Assembly (NCBI RefSeq): GCF_007558865.1
Contig: NZ_VLPK01000001.1
Coordinates: 2,108,001-2,172,000 of the forward strand
DNA length: 64,000 nt
Direction of reading: 5' to 3'
Origin: Mucilaginibacter corticis
GTDB taxonomy: Bacteria > Bacteroidota > Bacteroidia > Sphingobacteriales > Sphingobacteriaceae
A program made the position numbers and the translations under genes. The first letter of the stretch is position 1, and each line of letters begins with the position of its first letter. Positions 45,241 through 53,774 of this stretch are shown in pieces. The notes under the pieces were generated by a model. It did not search any database, was not told the origin of the DNA, and worked only from the letters and a program-made list of their open reading frames with translations.

Positions 45241-45825
45241 ATGAATCTGCCTAAACACCAAACCGACGAACTGGTTAACGGATGTATGAACAACAACCGG
45301 GCGGCACAGGAAAGTTTATATAAGCTTTTCTATGCCGATATGCTACGGGTATGTCATAGCTATTTGCCGGATAAAGAGTTGGCTAAGGAGGCATTTAATA
45401 CCGGGTTTTTAAAGATTTTTCAATCCATCAAAAATTTCGATAAAGAGAAAGGGGAGTTAGGTGGCTGGATGCGTAAGATCATGATATTTTCTGCTATTGA
45501 TCTTTGTCGTAAGGAGTTGAAATTTACCTCGCTAACCCTGCAGGACCAGGATAAAGACGAGTTTTTTATATCGCCGCTGGCTTTAGAGAGATTATATTTT
45601 GAAGACATCTTAGCTAACATCAGGTTACTGCCCTACGCTACCCAAACCGTATTTAATTTATATGTATTAGATGGTTTTACCCATAAAGAAATAGCCGATC
45701 AGTTGAATATAAGTGAAGGTACCTCTCGCTGGCATTTAGCGGAGGCCAAAAAGAAATTAAGAGAACTGCTTGATCCATCGCGGCCAAACGACCAAAGAAC
45801 AGAAAGGAGTGTTAAGGCAAAATGA
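45241..45825 (+). CDS. ECF-type RNA polymerase sigma factor
   Basis: The 194-residue protein has a region 2 (AQESLYKLFYADMLRVCHSY to GGWMRKIMIFSAIDLCRKEL) and a region 4 (LPYATQTVFNLYVLDGFTHK, EIADQLNISEGTSRWHLAEA) with little in between, the ECF design. It should direct RNA polymerase to a small set of envelope-related promoters. The stop overlaps the start of the next gene by 4 bp, so the downstream membrane protein is its probable regulator or target. A 13-bp repeat in front may be its own promoter element. Confidence 0.9.
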   Translation: MNLPKHQTDELVNGCMNNNRAAQESLYKLFYADMLRVCHSYLPDKELAKEAFNTGFLKIFQSIKNFDKEKGELGGWMRKIMIFSAIDLCRKELKFTSLTLQDQDKDEFFISPLALERLYFEDILANIRLLPYATQTVFNLYVLDGFTHKEIADQLNISEGTSRWHLAEAKKKLRELLDPSRPNDQRTERSVKAK

Positions 45826-47474
45826 AAAATCAGGAAAAATACCTTAAACTTTGGCAGCAAAAACGCGATGACCTGCATGTTGATATGGATGCGCAGGCAG
45901 ATTGGTCTGCAATGCACCAGCTTTTAGATGCACAAATGCCGGTTGTTAATACAGCGGTTGGTACACAATCATTGTTAAAAACTACCTTGTTGCATATCGC
46001 TAAGTTTAAACTGTTATATACATTGGCGGCATTATTAACAGCAGGCACATTAACATACTTTGCAGTTCGCAATAATCCGGTGGTAAATAAGAAACACAAC
46101 CATCATGAAATTAATAAGATTTCAGGGGATCATAATACTAAAGCTATAACAACAGAAGAGCCGGTAAGTGGCTACAGCGCGCCTATTAGCGAAAATAACA
46201 ATGTGCCTAAAGATGCGGGCAAGCCAGTATTGAACACGTCAGAAAAAGCAGTTAAAAACGTGACAGATAAAACCGTTAACGCAGTCGCAAATAATAATTC
46301 CGTAACAAGTAATAATACATCAACAAACAATAACAGAAAAAGACCGGCCAATAATCTTACAGGTGCTTCATCGACGAGAAATAGTAACGGTAATAGCAAC
46401 ACAAAACCGGGCTTAAACAACACAGCAACATTATCGTCAGGTAACGGATCAAACCTTAACTCGAATTCATTAAGCAATATATCCCCTAATTCAAGATCAT
46501 CACATCTAAATAATAATCATACCAACAACTATATAAGGGTGAATAAAGCTGGCGTTAAAAAAGATCAAGTACGTAGGGGTACAATTAACACAGGTTTTAG
46601 CGGAACGGCTAATGGCGAGTCCGCCACTGGTTCACAGGGCTACAGCACTCTTAATACAAATCCCCTTGTTCTGCAGGCATGGCCGCCTCAGGCTATAATA
46701 GGCCGGGATGTGCATGATTTAGCAGGTAATAATGCAACTTCTTCAACTATCATCAGTAAGACGCCTGTTGATCCGACAATGACAAGGAAGCTTGCATCTA
46801 CAAAGACAAAAAATAAGAGTTCGTTTTCATTGCCTTTTGATTGGGGGATTTTAGCGGGAATAAATACCCCCGGCAGCTTTGGCCAGGCAAAGCAAAACAA
46901 TAGCAAGGGTATGCCTTTTGATATGTATGGCGGCTTGTTTGCAACGTATAACCTAAACAATAAATGGGCTATTAACCTGCAAACCAGGTTACCTGTGCCG
47001 CACCTGGCAAAAGGCAGTTATTTACACACCGAAGAAGGAAAAACTGATACCGGGCAGGCTATAAAAACGGTAAATTCAAAAATAACCGATTCACGGAAAA
47101 TGTATACGACTGATATTGCCTTGCATATGCTGTATAGTGTGGCCCCTAATATTGGCGTAAAAGCCGGACCGGTGCTAAGTATCCCGTTGACACAGGCCAA
47201 CGGTGTAAGCGTTGTTTCAACAACAGGTACGCCTAAAGACACGATTGCCTATTACAGTAAATTAGCCGATGCTATAAACGGCACCAGTATTGAGAAAAAG
47301 ATCCGTTATGGCATATCGGGTGGGGTAAGCCTTAATTATAAACGGTTTTTGTTGGATGCTACTTATTATCATGATCTTCAAAAGCAAAAAGTAAGCTCAT
47401 CATTAGGGGGCTATACATCAAATACCAATAACTTGCAAATAGCTATTGGTTTTAGGCTCAATAAGAAAAAATAA
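45822..47474 (+). CDS. Inner-membrane-anchored protein with barrel-like C-terminus, partner of the sigma factor
   Basis: This 550-residue protein has four parts. Residues 1-63 are soluble and charged (KLWQQKRDDLHVDMDAQADW). One membrane helix follows (LLYTLAALLTAGTLTYFAV, about 64-82). Residues 85-245 are a low-complexity Asn/Ser/Thr linker (SVTSNNTSTNNNRKRPANNL). From residue 310 there is an outer-membrane-barrel-like part: WGILAGINTPGSFGQ, FDMYGGLFATYNLNNKWAI, IRYGISGGVSLNYKRFLLDA and a terminal IAIGFRLNKKK. The 4-bp overlap with the sigma gene and the cytosolic N-terminus suggest an anti-sigma role, though no known anti-sigma motif is clear. It ends at a bidirectional terminator. Confidence 0.7.
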   Translation: MKNQEKYLKLWQQKRDDLHVDMDAQADWSAMHQLLDAQMPVVNTAVGTQSLLKTTLLHIAKFKLLYTLAALLTAGTLTYFAVRNNPVVNKKHNHHEINKISGDHNTKAITTEEPVSGYSAPISENNNVPKDAGKPVLNTSEKAVKNVTDKTVNAVANNNSVTSNNTSTNNNRKRPANNLTGASSTRNSNGNSNTKPGLNNTATLSSGNGSNLNSNSLSNISPNSRSSHLNNNHTNNYIRVNKAGVKKDQVRRGTINTGFSGTANGESATGSQGYSTLNTNPLVLQAWPPQAIIGRDVHDLAGNNATSSTIISKTPVDPTMTRKLASTKTKNKSSFSLPFDWGILAGINTPGSFGQAKQNNSKGMPFDMYGGLFATYNLNNKWAINLQTRLPVPHLAKGSYLHTEEGKTDTGQAIKTVNSKITDSRKMYTTDIALHMLYSVAPNIGVKAGPVLSIPLTQANGVSVVSTTGTPKDTIAYYSKLADAINGTSIEKKIRYGISGGVSLNYKRFLLDATYYHDLQKQKVSSSLGGYTSNTNNLQIAIGFRLNKKK

Positions 47475-47510
47475 CAAGAAAGGCCGGGTACTATCCGGCC
47501 TTTCTTGTTA
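47472..47510. terminator. Bidirectional intrinsic terminator
   Basis: TAACAAGAAAGGCCGG (47472-47487) pairs with CCGGCCTTTCTTGTTA (47495-47510) around seven bases. It separates the rightward sigma operon, whose stop codon forms its first bases, from the convergent kinase gene ending at 47532. Confidence 0.87.
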
Positions 47511-47531
47511 TTGAAGTAGCTATAGGTTTTT

Positions 47532-48449
47532 TTATTTGATCTCAAAAGATGCTAACTGTACAAACTCCTGGATCCGCGCATTTACTTCAGCCTCGGCAAG
47601 GTTTTTGATTTTTTCAGTACCGAATTTCTCAACACAGAACGATGCTAGTGCCGAACCGAAAATAATGGCATTTTTCATGTTATGAAAGTTCACGGTATCA
47701 ACCTTGGCCATATAGCCGATAAACCCGCCCGCGAAAGTATCGCCTGCACCGGTTGGGTCAAACACCTCGGCCAGCGGTAATGCCGGGGCCGAAAAGATCT
47801 TATCTTCATGGAAAAGCAGTGCGCCATGTTCGCCTTTTTTAATGATCAGGTATTTAGGCCCCATGGTCAGAATCTTACGGGCAGCTTTAACCAGCGAGTA
47901 TTCGCCTGATAATTGGCGAGCCTCGGCATCATTAATAGTTAATACATCAATTAGTTTAATGGTTTCCAACAGGTCGTCCATTGCAATGTCCATCCAAAAG
48001 TTCATGGTGTCCATAACAATTAATTTAGGGCGATTTTTAAGCCGTTTAATAACTGTTTGTTGTACTTGTGGTGTAAGGTTGCCTAACATCAGGTATTGGC
48101 AGTCCTGGTAGTTGTCAGGTATTATAGGGTCAAAGTCGGCTAATACATTTAACTCGGTTGCCAGTGTATCACGGCTGTTCATGTCATTATGGTACTTACC
48201 ACTCCAGAAAAAAGATTTTTCGCCTTGTTTAATTTGCAAACCTTCGGTGTCAATACCATGGTTGTTAAAGTCGGCTATCTCTGTTTGCGGGAAATCATCA
48301 CCTACCACGGCAACAATTTTTACCTTGTCATAAAAGTAAGAAGCGGCCAAACCTGCATAGGTTGCAGCGCCGCCAACAATTTTATCTGTCTTACCAAAAG
48401 GTGTTTCAATGGCGTCAAATGCCACAGTACCAATAACTAATAAACTCAT
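47532..48449 (-). CDS. PfkB-family sugar kinase
   Basis: The 305-residue protein shows the ribokinase-like pattern: KIVGGAATYAGLAASYFYDK near the N-terminus (first PfkB signature), LTINDAEARQLSG, and VFDPTGAGDTFAGGFIGYMA, the second signature with the catalytic Asp and the anion hole GAGD. It should phosphorylate a sugar or nucleoside in the cytoplasm. The substrate is not clear from the sequence. The gene is alone, between a terminator and the tRNA-Asn region. Confidence 0.88.
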   Translation of the reverse strand: MSLLVIGTVAFDAIETPFGKTDKIVGGAATYAGLAASYFYDKVKIVAVVGDDFPQTEIADFNNHGIDTEGLQIKQGEKSFFWSGKYHNDMNSRDTLATELNVLADFDPIIPDNYQDCQYLMLGNLTPQVQQTVIKRLKNRPKLIVMDTMNFWMDIAMDDLLETIKLIDVLTINDAEARQLSGEYSLVKAARKILTMGPKYLIIKKGEHGALLFHEDKIFSAPALPLAEVFDPTGAGDTFAGGFIGYMAKVDTVNFHNMKNAIIFGSALASFCVEKFGTEKIKNLAEAEVNARIQEFVQLASFEIK

Positions 48450-48536
48450 CTAATATTTTTTATAAATTTTTTTTGACAAATATTGTGAAATTAGCTCAGA
48501 AATCATGTCTTTGAACGCATCGAACCTGAAAATGAT

Positions 48537-48605
48537 TCCTGGGTATCTCAGCCGGCCCCGATAGCTATCGGGGGAGAATCTGACTGTTAATCAGAGGGCC
48601 GTCTC
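48537..48605 (+). pseudogene. Decayed tRNA-Asn copy with palindromic insert
   Basis: TCCTGGGTATCTCAGCCGG matches the first bases of the intact tRNA-Asn at 49049, and AATCTGACTGTTAATCAGAG matches its anticodon arm. Between them the D-loop part is replaced by CCCCGATAGCTATCGGGG (48556-48573), a perfect 18-bp palindrome. After the anticodon arm the T-arm and the 3' acceptor are missing. The upstream promoter is also copied, but its -7 box has changed from TACTTTTG to TGTCTTTG (48506-48513). This cannot give a working tRNA. Confidence 0.85.
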
Positions 48606-48644
48606 CAAATGTTGGTAATGCTTAATAACAAATCAATTTAACAC

Positions 48645-48935
48645 ATGCTTTTTTACACCTATATTATTTACTCTGCCTCAACTAAGAAATTTTATGTTGG
48701 CCAAACTGACAACTTAATTTTAAGATTAGAGCAACATAACTTGTACACTTTTATAAAATCCTCAACCAAATATGGAATCCCTTGGGACGTTTACTTAGTT
48801 ATTGAATGCTGCAATCGCAAACAGGCGGTAAATATCGAATCACATTTAAAGAAAATGAAATCAACAAAATATTATCAATCTCTTAAAATGTATCCTGAAA
48901 TAGCTGAAAAGTTAAAAGAAAAATATCCTGGTTAA
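48645..48935 (+). CDS. GIY-YIG nuclease-domain protein
   Basis: The 96-residue protein is a stand-alone GIY-YIG domain: FYTYIIYSASTKKFYVGQTD has the two short strands with Tyr and Gly, NLILRLEQHN the conserved Arg and His, and AVNIESHLKKMKSTKYYQSL the catalytic Glu in its helix. Such small proteins resemble the UvrC N-terminal nuclease domain and may cut or bind DNA. It lies between the decayed and intact tRNA-Asn copies, so it may have arrived with the rearrangement that duplicated the tRNA. Confidence 0.85.
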   Translation: MLFYTYIIYSASTKKFYVGQTDNLILRLEQHNLYTFIKSSTKYGIPWDVYLVIECCNRKQAVNIESHLKKMKSTKYYQSLKMYPEIAEKLKEKYPG

Positions 48936-48994
48936 CACAGCATTAAAATGAAATAAACTCATCTTTAGTGTTTTATATTTTTTTTGAAAAAACA

Positions 48995-49025
48995 TTGTGA
49001 AATTAGCTCAGAAATTATACTTTTG
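48995..49025 (+). promoter_or_regulatory. Promoter of tRNA-Asn
   Basis: TTG at 48995-48997 and TACTTTTG at 49018-49025 are 20 bp apart, matching the Bacteroidota housekeeping consensus (TTG, N19-21, TAnnTTTG). The box lies 24 bp upstream of the tRNA 5' end. Confidence 0.75.
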
Positions 49026-49048
49026 CACACTCCAAACCGGAAAATGAT

Positions 49049-49125
49049 TCCTGAGTAGCTCAGCCGGTTAGAGCATCTGACTGTTAATCAGAGGGTCGCT
49101 GGTTCGAGCCCAGCCTCAGGAGCCA
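49049..49125 (+). tRNA. tRNA-Asn (GTT)
   Basis: The cloverleaf is complete: acceptor TCCTGAG / CTCAGGA, D-arm GCTCAGCCGGTTAGAGC, anticodon stem TCTGA / TCAGA with loop CTGTTAA (anticodon GTT at 49083-49085), T-arm GCTGG-TTCGAGC-CCAGC, discriminator G at 49122 and an encoded CCA at 49123-49125. The 3' half doubles as the end of the convergent recombinase reading frame, so this is the probable integration site of the mobile element. Confidence 0.95.
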
Positions 49126-50426
49126 GAGTGGGCAAGCACGTTTTACGGTCGCTTGCCCTTCTTTTTTTATCCCCTAACTGACTGTTTATCAGATATATAA
49201 AAGAATACAAATCATTTACAAAACCGGTTCGATGTTGTATATCTTCAAAAGTGAATTTTTGAGGGTACATCGAACCAATAAGCTCTCTTTTTTCGCAAGT
49301 GTTTGATTGACTGAATATTACATTAAGGCGGGTCAAAGTAAATATCGCACCTGTGATCAAAGGTTCTATATCCAAAATTCTTCGCTGATTCTGGTTGTTA
49401 TCGGCCAGTTCTGCTAACTTAGCTTCCAAGACGATAATCCGGCCCTCTGACATAGTTTTGATCGCTTTGTAATCAGCCGCATCAATATCGCCATTAAGTA
49501 GCAGCTCACGGGCCTTGCCAACTTTGTCATTGAGAGCATTAATTTCATTTAGCAATTCGGAACGATTATCTCTTTTGCTCGAATGCTCGCTGTAGTAGGC
49601 ATCGATGATTACCTTCGAGAATAGTTCCGAAAAACGGTCATCAATGCAGTAATTTTTCAGCTCATCTGTAAAAACGTCATTGACCTCCTCAGCCTTATAC
49701 CGACAACCGCATGCGGAGGAACAATGATAATAGTGATAATAAGACTTTCTGCCTTTTGAAGCACTCCCACAAAGTGTGCGGCTACATTTAGAACAGCGGA
49801 TAAAGCCGCGAAGTGGCAGATGATCAGGCGAGTGAATTTTCACTTTCATGAGACGCTTTTTCCCGTCTAATATGTCCTGAACATCATAAAATAAACTTTC
49901 AGGTATTATAGCTTCGTGCTGACCCTTAACCGTGTGCGCGTCTTCATCTTTGTATTTAACGATCAATATTCTGCCACAGTAAACCGGGTTTCGTATAGCA
50001 TATAAGAAGTTATTCTTTTTGCAGTTAAGCCCTTTTTTCACGGCCTCTCTAAAAATTTGCTCTGAAGGAAACATTCCTTTCGATAGTTCTTCAAACGCCC
50101 ATTTCATTATTTCACCTTGTTCTTCGTCGATGCCAATATATTTTTTACCTCTTTCATCATGTTTATTCACGTATCCAATCGGTGCTTGCGACACCCAACG
50201 ACCTTCTTTTCTCGCACGCCGCATACCATAGAAAGTATTTAATGCGCGGCGGTCATTTTCAATTTCAGGTGCAGTGAGATAGATGGCTAGCATCATTTTA
50301 TTTTCCGGTACCGACATGTCAAGTGGCTGTTCAATCGCTTGTGGCTCTACGCCTAAAATTTTTAAGGTATTAATCATTTGGTAAGCATCAGGTGCATTAC
50401 GGCTGAATCTGTCCCATTTGCTGTTC
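49088..50426 (-). pseudogene. Large serine recombinase, N-terminus lost
   Basis: Recognisable sequence runs from SKWDRFSRNAPDAYQMINTL, the end of the resolvase domain, through MMLAIYLTAPEIENDRRALN, the recombinase domain (WVSQAPIGYVNKHDERGKKY, NPVYCGRILIVKYKDED), a zinc ribbon (FIRCSKCSRTLCGSASKGRK, YHCSSACGCRY) and a coiled-coil end. The first 70 or so residues, including the catalytic Ser and the YxRVS motif, are absent; upstream codons are simply the antisense of traJ. The frame stops at 49088-49090, inside tRNA-Asn. Without the catalytic Ser it cannot recombine DNA. It marks the left end of an integrated conjugative element. Confidence 0.85.
49130..49168 (+). terminator. Intrinsic terminator after tRNA-Asn
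   Basis: GGGCAAGC (49130-49137) pairs with GCTTGCCC (49151-49158), followed by TTCTTTTTTT. It starts 5 bp after the CCA end. The recombinase reading frame on the other strand passes through it. Confidence 0.85.
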
Positions 50427-51554
50427 ACCTTTTGGGGAACAGCAGGCTTCGCCCAAACCGCGACGGTTGACACCGCCATCAGCCGCAAGTCGCTGCAATA
50501 CTTGCAGGGAGATGCTGTGTATGAGACTGGTGTCATGGTGTTTTTGAAGGGCCTCAAAGATTCGATCTGGAACCATTTCAGCCTTTTTATTGGCGACGCG
50601 CAGGCGCTGGCCGCTATCTTTATGATCATATTTTTTGCCATTAAGAGTTATGAAATGATGGTTGGTGATAAGCAGATGGAGATCATGCCGCTCTTACGTC
50701 CTTTTGGTCTGGCCATGATCATTATCTGGTGGGGCGGCTTCGTGAAGATGGTGGCCTTTCCGACAGATCTCGTAGCGAATCAGACGGAGCAAATGTTTGA
50801 AAGCGTACAAAGCGATGTCGATGGTTTACGGTTCACGCGCGCTAACCTCATGCTTCAGGTCGCTAATTCGTTGTACACTTTCCAGGCGCAGGCAGATGTG
50901 GCCGAAAAGGAAAGCGATACCTGGTATGGTCAGGCCTGGAACGCGGTCACCAGTACCGTCAAGCAAGGCATTGCCGATGTCGTATCGCCCTTGCTGGAAC
51001 TGAAAAACCGGCTCACCGTCGGCATGCAGTTATTATTTACGCAGCTACTGGAACTCTTGGGGATATGGATACTGAGAGTCAGTGTATATATAATTTTCAT
51101 GATCCAAATTATCTATTCTTCAATCCTGATTATCCTCGGGCCATTCTCGGTTGCAGTGAGTATTCTGCCTGCCTTTCGTGATAGCTTCAGCACCTGGGTC
51201 GCCCGATTTGTATCGGTCAATTTGTACTCGGGCATTGCTTACCTGATCATGTATTTATGCGGATTGATGCAGCAATATGCGTTGACCTCTGAGATCAGCA
51301 AATACCAGGAACTGGTCGGCAAGACGGGCGCGCCTGCGGATATCGCCAAGCTGGCGGTTTTCGCTGGCAACGGCATTTTATCTTTTGGTACCGTCATCAT
51401 CGTTTTTGTGATCGGTGCTATATGTATGTTCACCGTTCCCAGCATTTCAACCTGGATAATTTCCACCTCAGGTGTCAGCTCAGCCGCTTCCAACTTCGGC
51501 CGTGGCGCCAGCACCATGGCGGGTGCTACCCGTATTGTCGGCAGCTTTATCTAA
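50418..51554 (+). CDS. traJ: Conjugative transfer protein TraJ, 5' end truncated
   Basis: The protein matches Bacteroidota TraJ, an inner-membrane VirB6/TrbL-like part of the type IV secretion channel: MEIMPLLRPFGLAMIIIWWG, IILGPFSVAVSILPAFRDSF, STWVARFVSVNLYSGIAYLI and MFTVPSISTWIISTSGVSSA are all typical, with about six membrane segments. The signal peptide is cut: only LLFTFWGTAGFAQT remains, and the first possible start is TTG at 50418. Upstream DNA belongs to the antisense of the recombinase, so the normal start and promoter are gone. Expression now would need a fortuitous start. Confidence 0.82.
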   Translation: MLFTFWGTAGFAQTATVDTAISRKSLQYLQGDAVYETGVMVFLKGLKDSIWNHFSLFIGDAQALAAIFMIIFFAIKSYEMMVGDKQMEIMPLLRPFGLAMIIIWWGGFVKMVAFPTDLVANQTEQMFESVQSDVDGLRFTRANLMLQVANSLYTFQAQADVAEKESDTWYGQAWNAVTSTVKQGIADVVSPLLELKNRLTVGMQLLFTQLLELLGIWILRVSVYIIFMIQIIYSSILIILGPFSVAVSILPAFRDSFSTWVARFVSVNLYSGIAYLIMYLCGLMQQYALTSEISKYQELVGKTGAPADIAKLAVFAGNGILSFGTVIIVFVIGAICMFTVPSISTWIISTSGVSSAASNFGRGASTMAGATRIVGSFI

Positions 51555-51573
51555 TCTTTTTCCATCCTTTCTT

Positions 51574-52188
51574 ATGATCGTAAAAAATATCGAAGCCAAA
51601 GTAAGGCTGGCGACCTGGGTGGCCGTGGGCAGTTTCCTGACTTCCATTATCCTCTCGGGTATTTGCTGCTCCTATGCCTACCGGCAGGTTTCAGATTCCC
51701 GAAAAAGCATTTATATCCTAAGCAATGGTATTCCCTTACAGGCCAACCAGACGGATATGCAGGTCAACCGACCGGTCGAATATCGCGCCGACATCGATCT
51801 GTTTCATGCGCTTTTCTTTTCGCTGACGCCGGATGATAAGTATATCGAGTACCAGTTGAAAAAAGCGATGTACCTCGTAGATGAATCGGGAGCCGACCAG
51901 GTGAATAACCTGAAGGAAAATGGCTTTTTTAATTCCGTACTGTCTTCCAGTTCGGTGATCACCCTGCAAACGGATTCTATAAGTTTAGATCTGCCTAAAA
52001 AATATTTTCGTTACTACGGAAAATTAAAGATCGACCGGCGCAGCTCAACCGTGATCCGTTCCTTGATCACTGAAGGCTATTTAAAGGATATCCCGCGCAG
52101 CGATAATAACCCGCATGGCGTGCTTATCATTAACTGGAAAACGCTCGAAAACAAAGACCTCGAAAATGTTCAGAAAAATTCATTCTAA
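51574..52188 (+). CDS. traK: Conjugative transfer protein TraK
   Basis: The 204-residue protein starts at the ATG at 51574 (MIVKNIEAKVRLATWVAVGS), 19 bp after traJ. It has one N-terminal membrane helix and the family segments SRKSIYILSNGIPLQANQTD, RADIDLFHALFFSLTPDDKY, IEYQLKKAMYLVDESGADQV and DIPRSDNNPHGVLIINWKTL. TraK is the VirB8-like bitopic periplasmic part of the Bacteroidota conjugation machine. The 3' end overlaps the next gene by 23 bp. Confidence 0.92.
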   Translation: MIVKNIEAKVRLATWVAVGSFLTSIILSGICCSYAYRQVSDSRKSIYILSNGIPLQANQTDMQVNRPVEYRADIDLFHALFFSLTPDDKYIEYQLKKAMYLVDESGADQVNNLKENGFFNSVLSSSSVITLQTDSISLDLPKKYFRYYGKLKIDRRSSTVIRSLITEGYLKDIPRSDNNPHGVLIINWKTLENKDLENVQKNSF

Positions 52189-52582
52189 CCGCGATCCCAG
52201 GGATACGCTGTACAGTGAGCTGCGCAAAGAATTTTCGGTGTACGCTGAAAAAGGTAACCGTTTCGGAAGGCATCTTGCCGGTCAATACCCCCGTTTTCTA
52301 TTCGGCTTGATGATCGTCTTACTGACTCTTTCGGCTGTTTTAGCAGTCGTACTGCACAGGCAAATGCTGCCGCCGAAAAAAGTGGCGACCAATAAGCCGA
52401 TAGTTATCGACAGCAGCTTCGACCAGATCCTGGCAGCAGGCACCGCGCTAAAAACGACTATTCATTTGAGGCGGCAGGTGGATAGCATCACTGCTAAGAA
52501 AGTACTCACCAAAGACGACAGCCTGATGCTTGTCCGCGATCTCGACAGCCTGCAGCATATCCGTCTCACCTTACCCCATTAG
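52166..52582 (+). CDS. TraL-like single-pass membrane protein
   Basis: The 138-residue frame, from the ATG at 52166 (MFRKIHSNRDPRDTLYSELR), overlaps traK by 23 bp and precedes traM by 4 bp. One membrane helix, FLFGLMIVLLTLSAVLAVVL, splits it into a basic cytoplasmic part of about 46 residues and a periplasmic part of about 70. By position and topology it fills the TraL slot of the operon, but sequence similarity to TraL is not obvious to me. Confidence 0.65.
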   Translation: MFRKIHSNRDPRDTLYSELRKEFSVYAEKGNRFGRHLAGQYPRFLFGLMIVLLTLSAVLAVVLHRQMLPPKKVATNKPIVIDSSFDQILAAGTALKTTIHLRRQVDSITAKKVLTKDDSLMLVRDLDSLQHIRLTLPH

Positions 52583-52586
52583 CATC

Positions 52587-53771
52587 ATGAAACTTAATTT
52601 TAAACAACCCAAATACATCCTGCCGCTGATCCTGCTGCCGTTCCTGTGTTTGTTCTTTTTCGTTTACCATAGCGGCTTTGCCACGAAGAAAACTGAGGAA
52701 AAACCTGTCAATGGCATCAACACATCAGTGGGCCAGGTTTCCGGGGACGTCCAGAAAAAACAACTGGATGATAAGCTGGATGCTTATCGCAATACCTACA
52801 AACAGGGCGATGGCATGACGGCCGTAAACGCGCTGCCCGCGGAAAAAACCAGTAATCCCACCTTTCAAAGCAGTTATTCAGATAAGGAAAAGAAAATGCT
52901 GGATTCAATCAATGAGGCGATGAAAGCAAAGTATGCGCAGAATCCCGTTAGTTTACCTGCGCGCAAACCTGCCAATAACGACCAGGCAATGCTGACTGCG
53001 CTTAATGGTTTAAGGAACCGGCAAAAAGTCTCCCCTTCCGGGGAAAATTTAGAGGCGACTAAGATCAGGGACCCGATGGAAACGTTTAGGCAACAGATGG
53101 CCTATCTCGACAGCATGAACAAAGCCAATGACCCGGCGGTCAAGGCTGAGCGACAAAAGTCCGATGCGTTGGCGAGGATCAATGCGCAAAAAGCAGCAGA
53201 ACCTAAATTAGCCGTGAAGCTGGCGGATGGGCCGTTAGCTGACTTTAATACCGTGTTGCCCGACAAACACCCTGATTTTATCAAAGTAGTGATCGATGAG
53301 AACCTGACCGGTTACGCCGGTTCTCGAATCCGCCTGCGTCTGCTTGATGATATCGACGCGGGGAATTACCGCATAGCCAAAGGCACTTACGTATATGCGC
53401 TGATCACCGGCTTTTCGGGACAGCGCGTGGAGCTGACGGTCAAATCGATTCTCTATGAAAATAAGATCCTGCCGGTCAAATTGCAGGTGTATGATCTCGA
53501 TGGGCTATCCGGGCTGTATGTACCGGAATCCGCTTTCCGGGATTTTACCAAAGATCTGGGCACCAATACCGTGCAGGGCGTCACCATAGACGGAGGCGGG
53601 ACAGGTTCCGTGGCCAGTCAGTTCGCCATAAGCACCGCCAGCAAAATGTTCCAGTCTACATCCTCTGCCATAGCAGGCCTGATCCGCAAGGACAAAGCGA
53701 AGATCAAATACAATTCTTACCTCTATTTAATCGATAACGAAGCGCTCGAAAAAGCGCAGCAACACTATTAA
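52587..53771 (+). CDS. traM: Conjugative transfer protein TraM
   Basis: The start at 52587 gives MKLNFKQPKYILPLILLPFL, a typical TraM beginning with one membrane helix (to residue 30). A charged, probably disordered and coiled part follows (residues 40-215), then the conserved C-terminal domain: VIDENLTGYAGSRIRLRLLD, GTYVYALITGFSGQRVELTV and LPVKLQVYDLDGLSGLYVPE. TraM is the VirB10-like protein that links the inner and outer membranes in the secretion channel. It is followed by traN after 3 bp. Confidence 0.9.
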   Translation: MKLNFKQPKYILPLILLPFLCLFFFVYHSGFATKKTEEKPVNGINTSVGQVSGDVQKKQLDDKLDAYRNTYKQGDGMTAVNALPAEKTSNPTFQSSYSDKEKKMLDSINEAMKAKYAQNPVSLPARKPANNDQAMLTALNGLRNRQKVSPSGENLEATKIRDPMETFRQQMAYLDSMNKANDPAVKAERQKSDALARINAQKAAEPKLAVKLADGPLADFNTVLPDKHPDFIKVVIDENLTGYAGSRIRLRLLDDIDAGNYRIAKGTYVYALITGFSGQRVELTVKSILYENKILPVKLQVYDLDGLSGLYVPESAFRDFTKDLGTNTVQGVTIDGGGTGSVASQFAISTASKMFQSTSSAIAGLIRKDKAKIKYNSYLYLIDNEALEKAQQHY

Positions 53772-53774
53772 CCA

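Noticed and set aside
48645..48935. Homing endonuclease inside a group I intron
   Set aside because: No intron-like structure surrounds the gene, and the intact tRNA is not interrupted.
49088..49140. Conserved protein end reading EAGLEPATL on the minus strand
   Set aside because: This is the familiar translation of the antisense of a tRNA T-arm, not a protein motif.
50427..50641. N-terminal 70 codons of the recombinase frame as real protein
   Set aside because: They are the antisense of traJ and show no resolvase motif, whereas the traJ frame in this stretch is clearly conserved.
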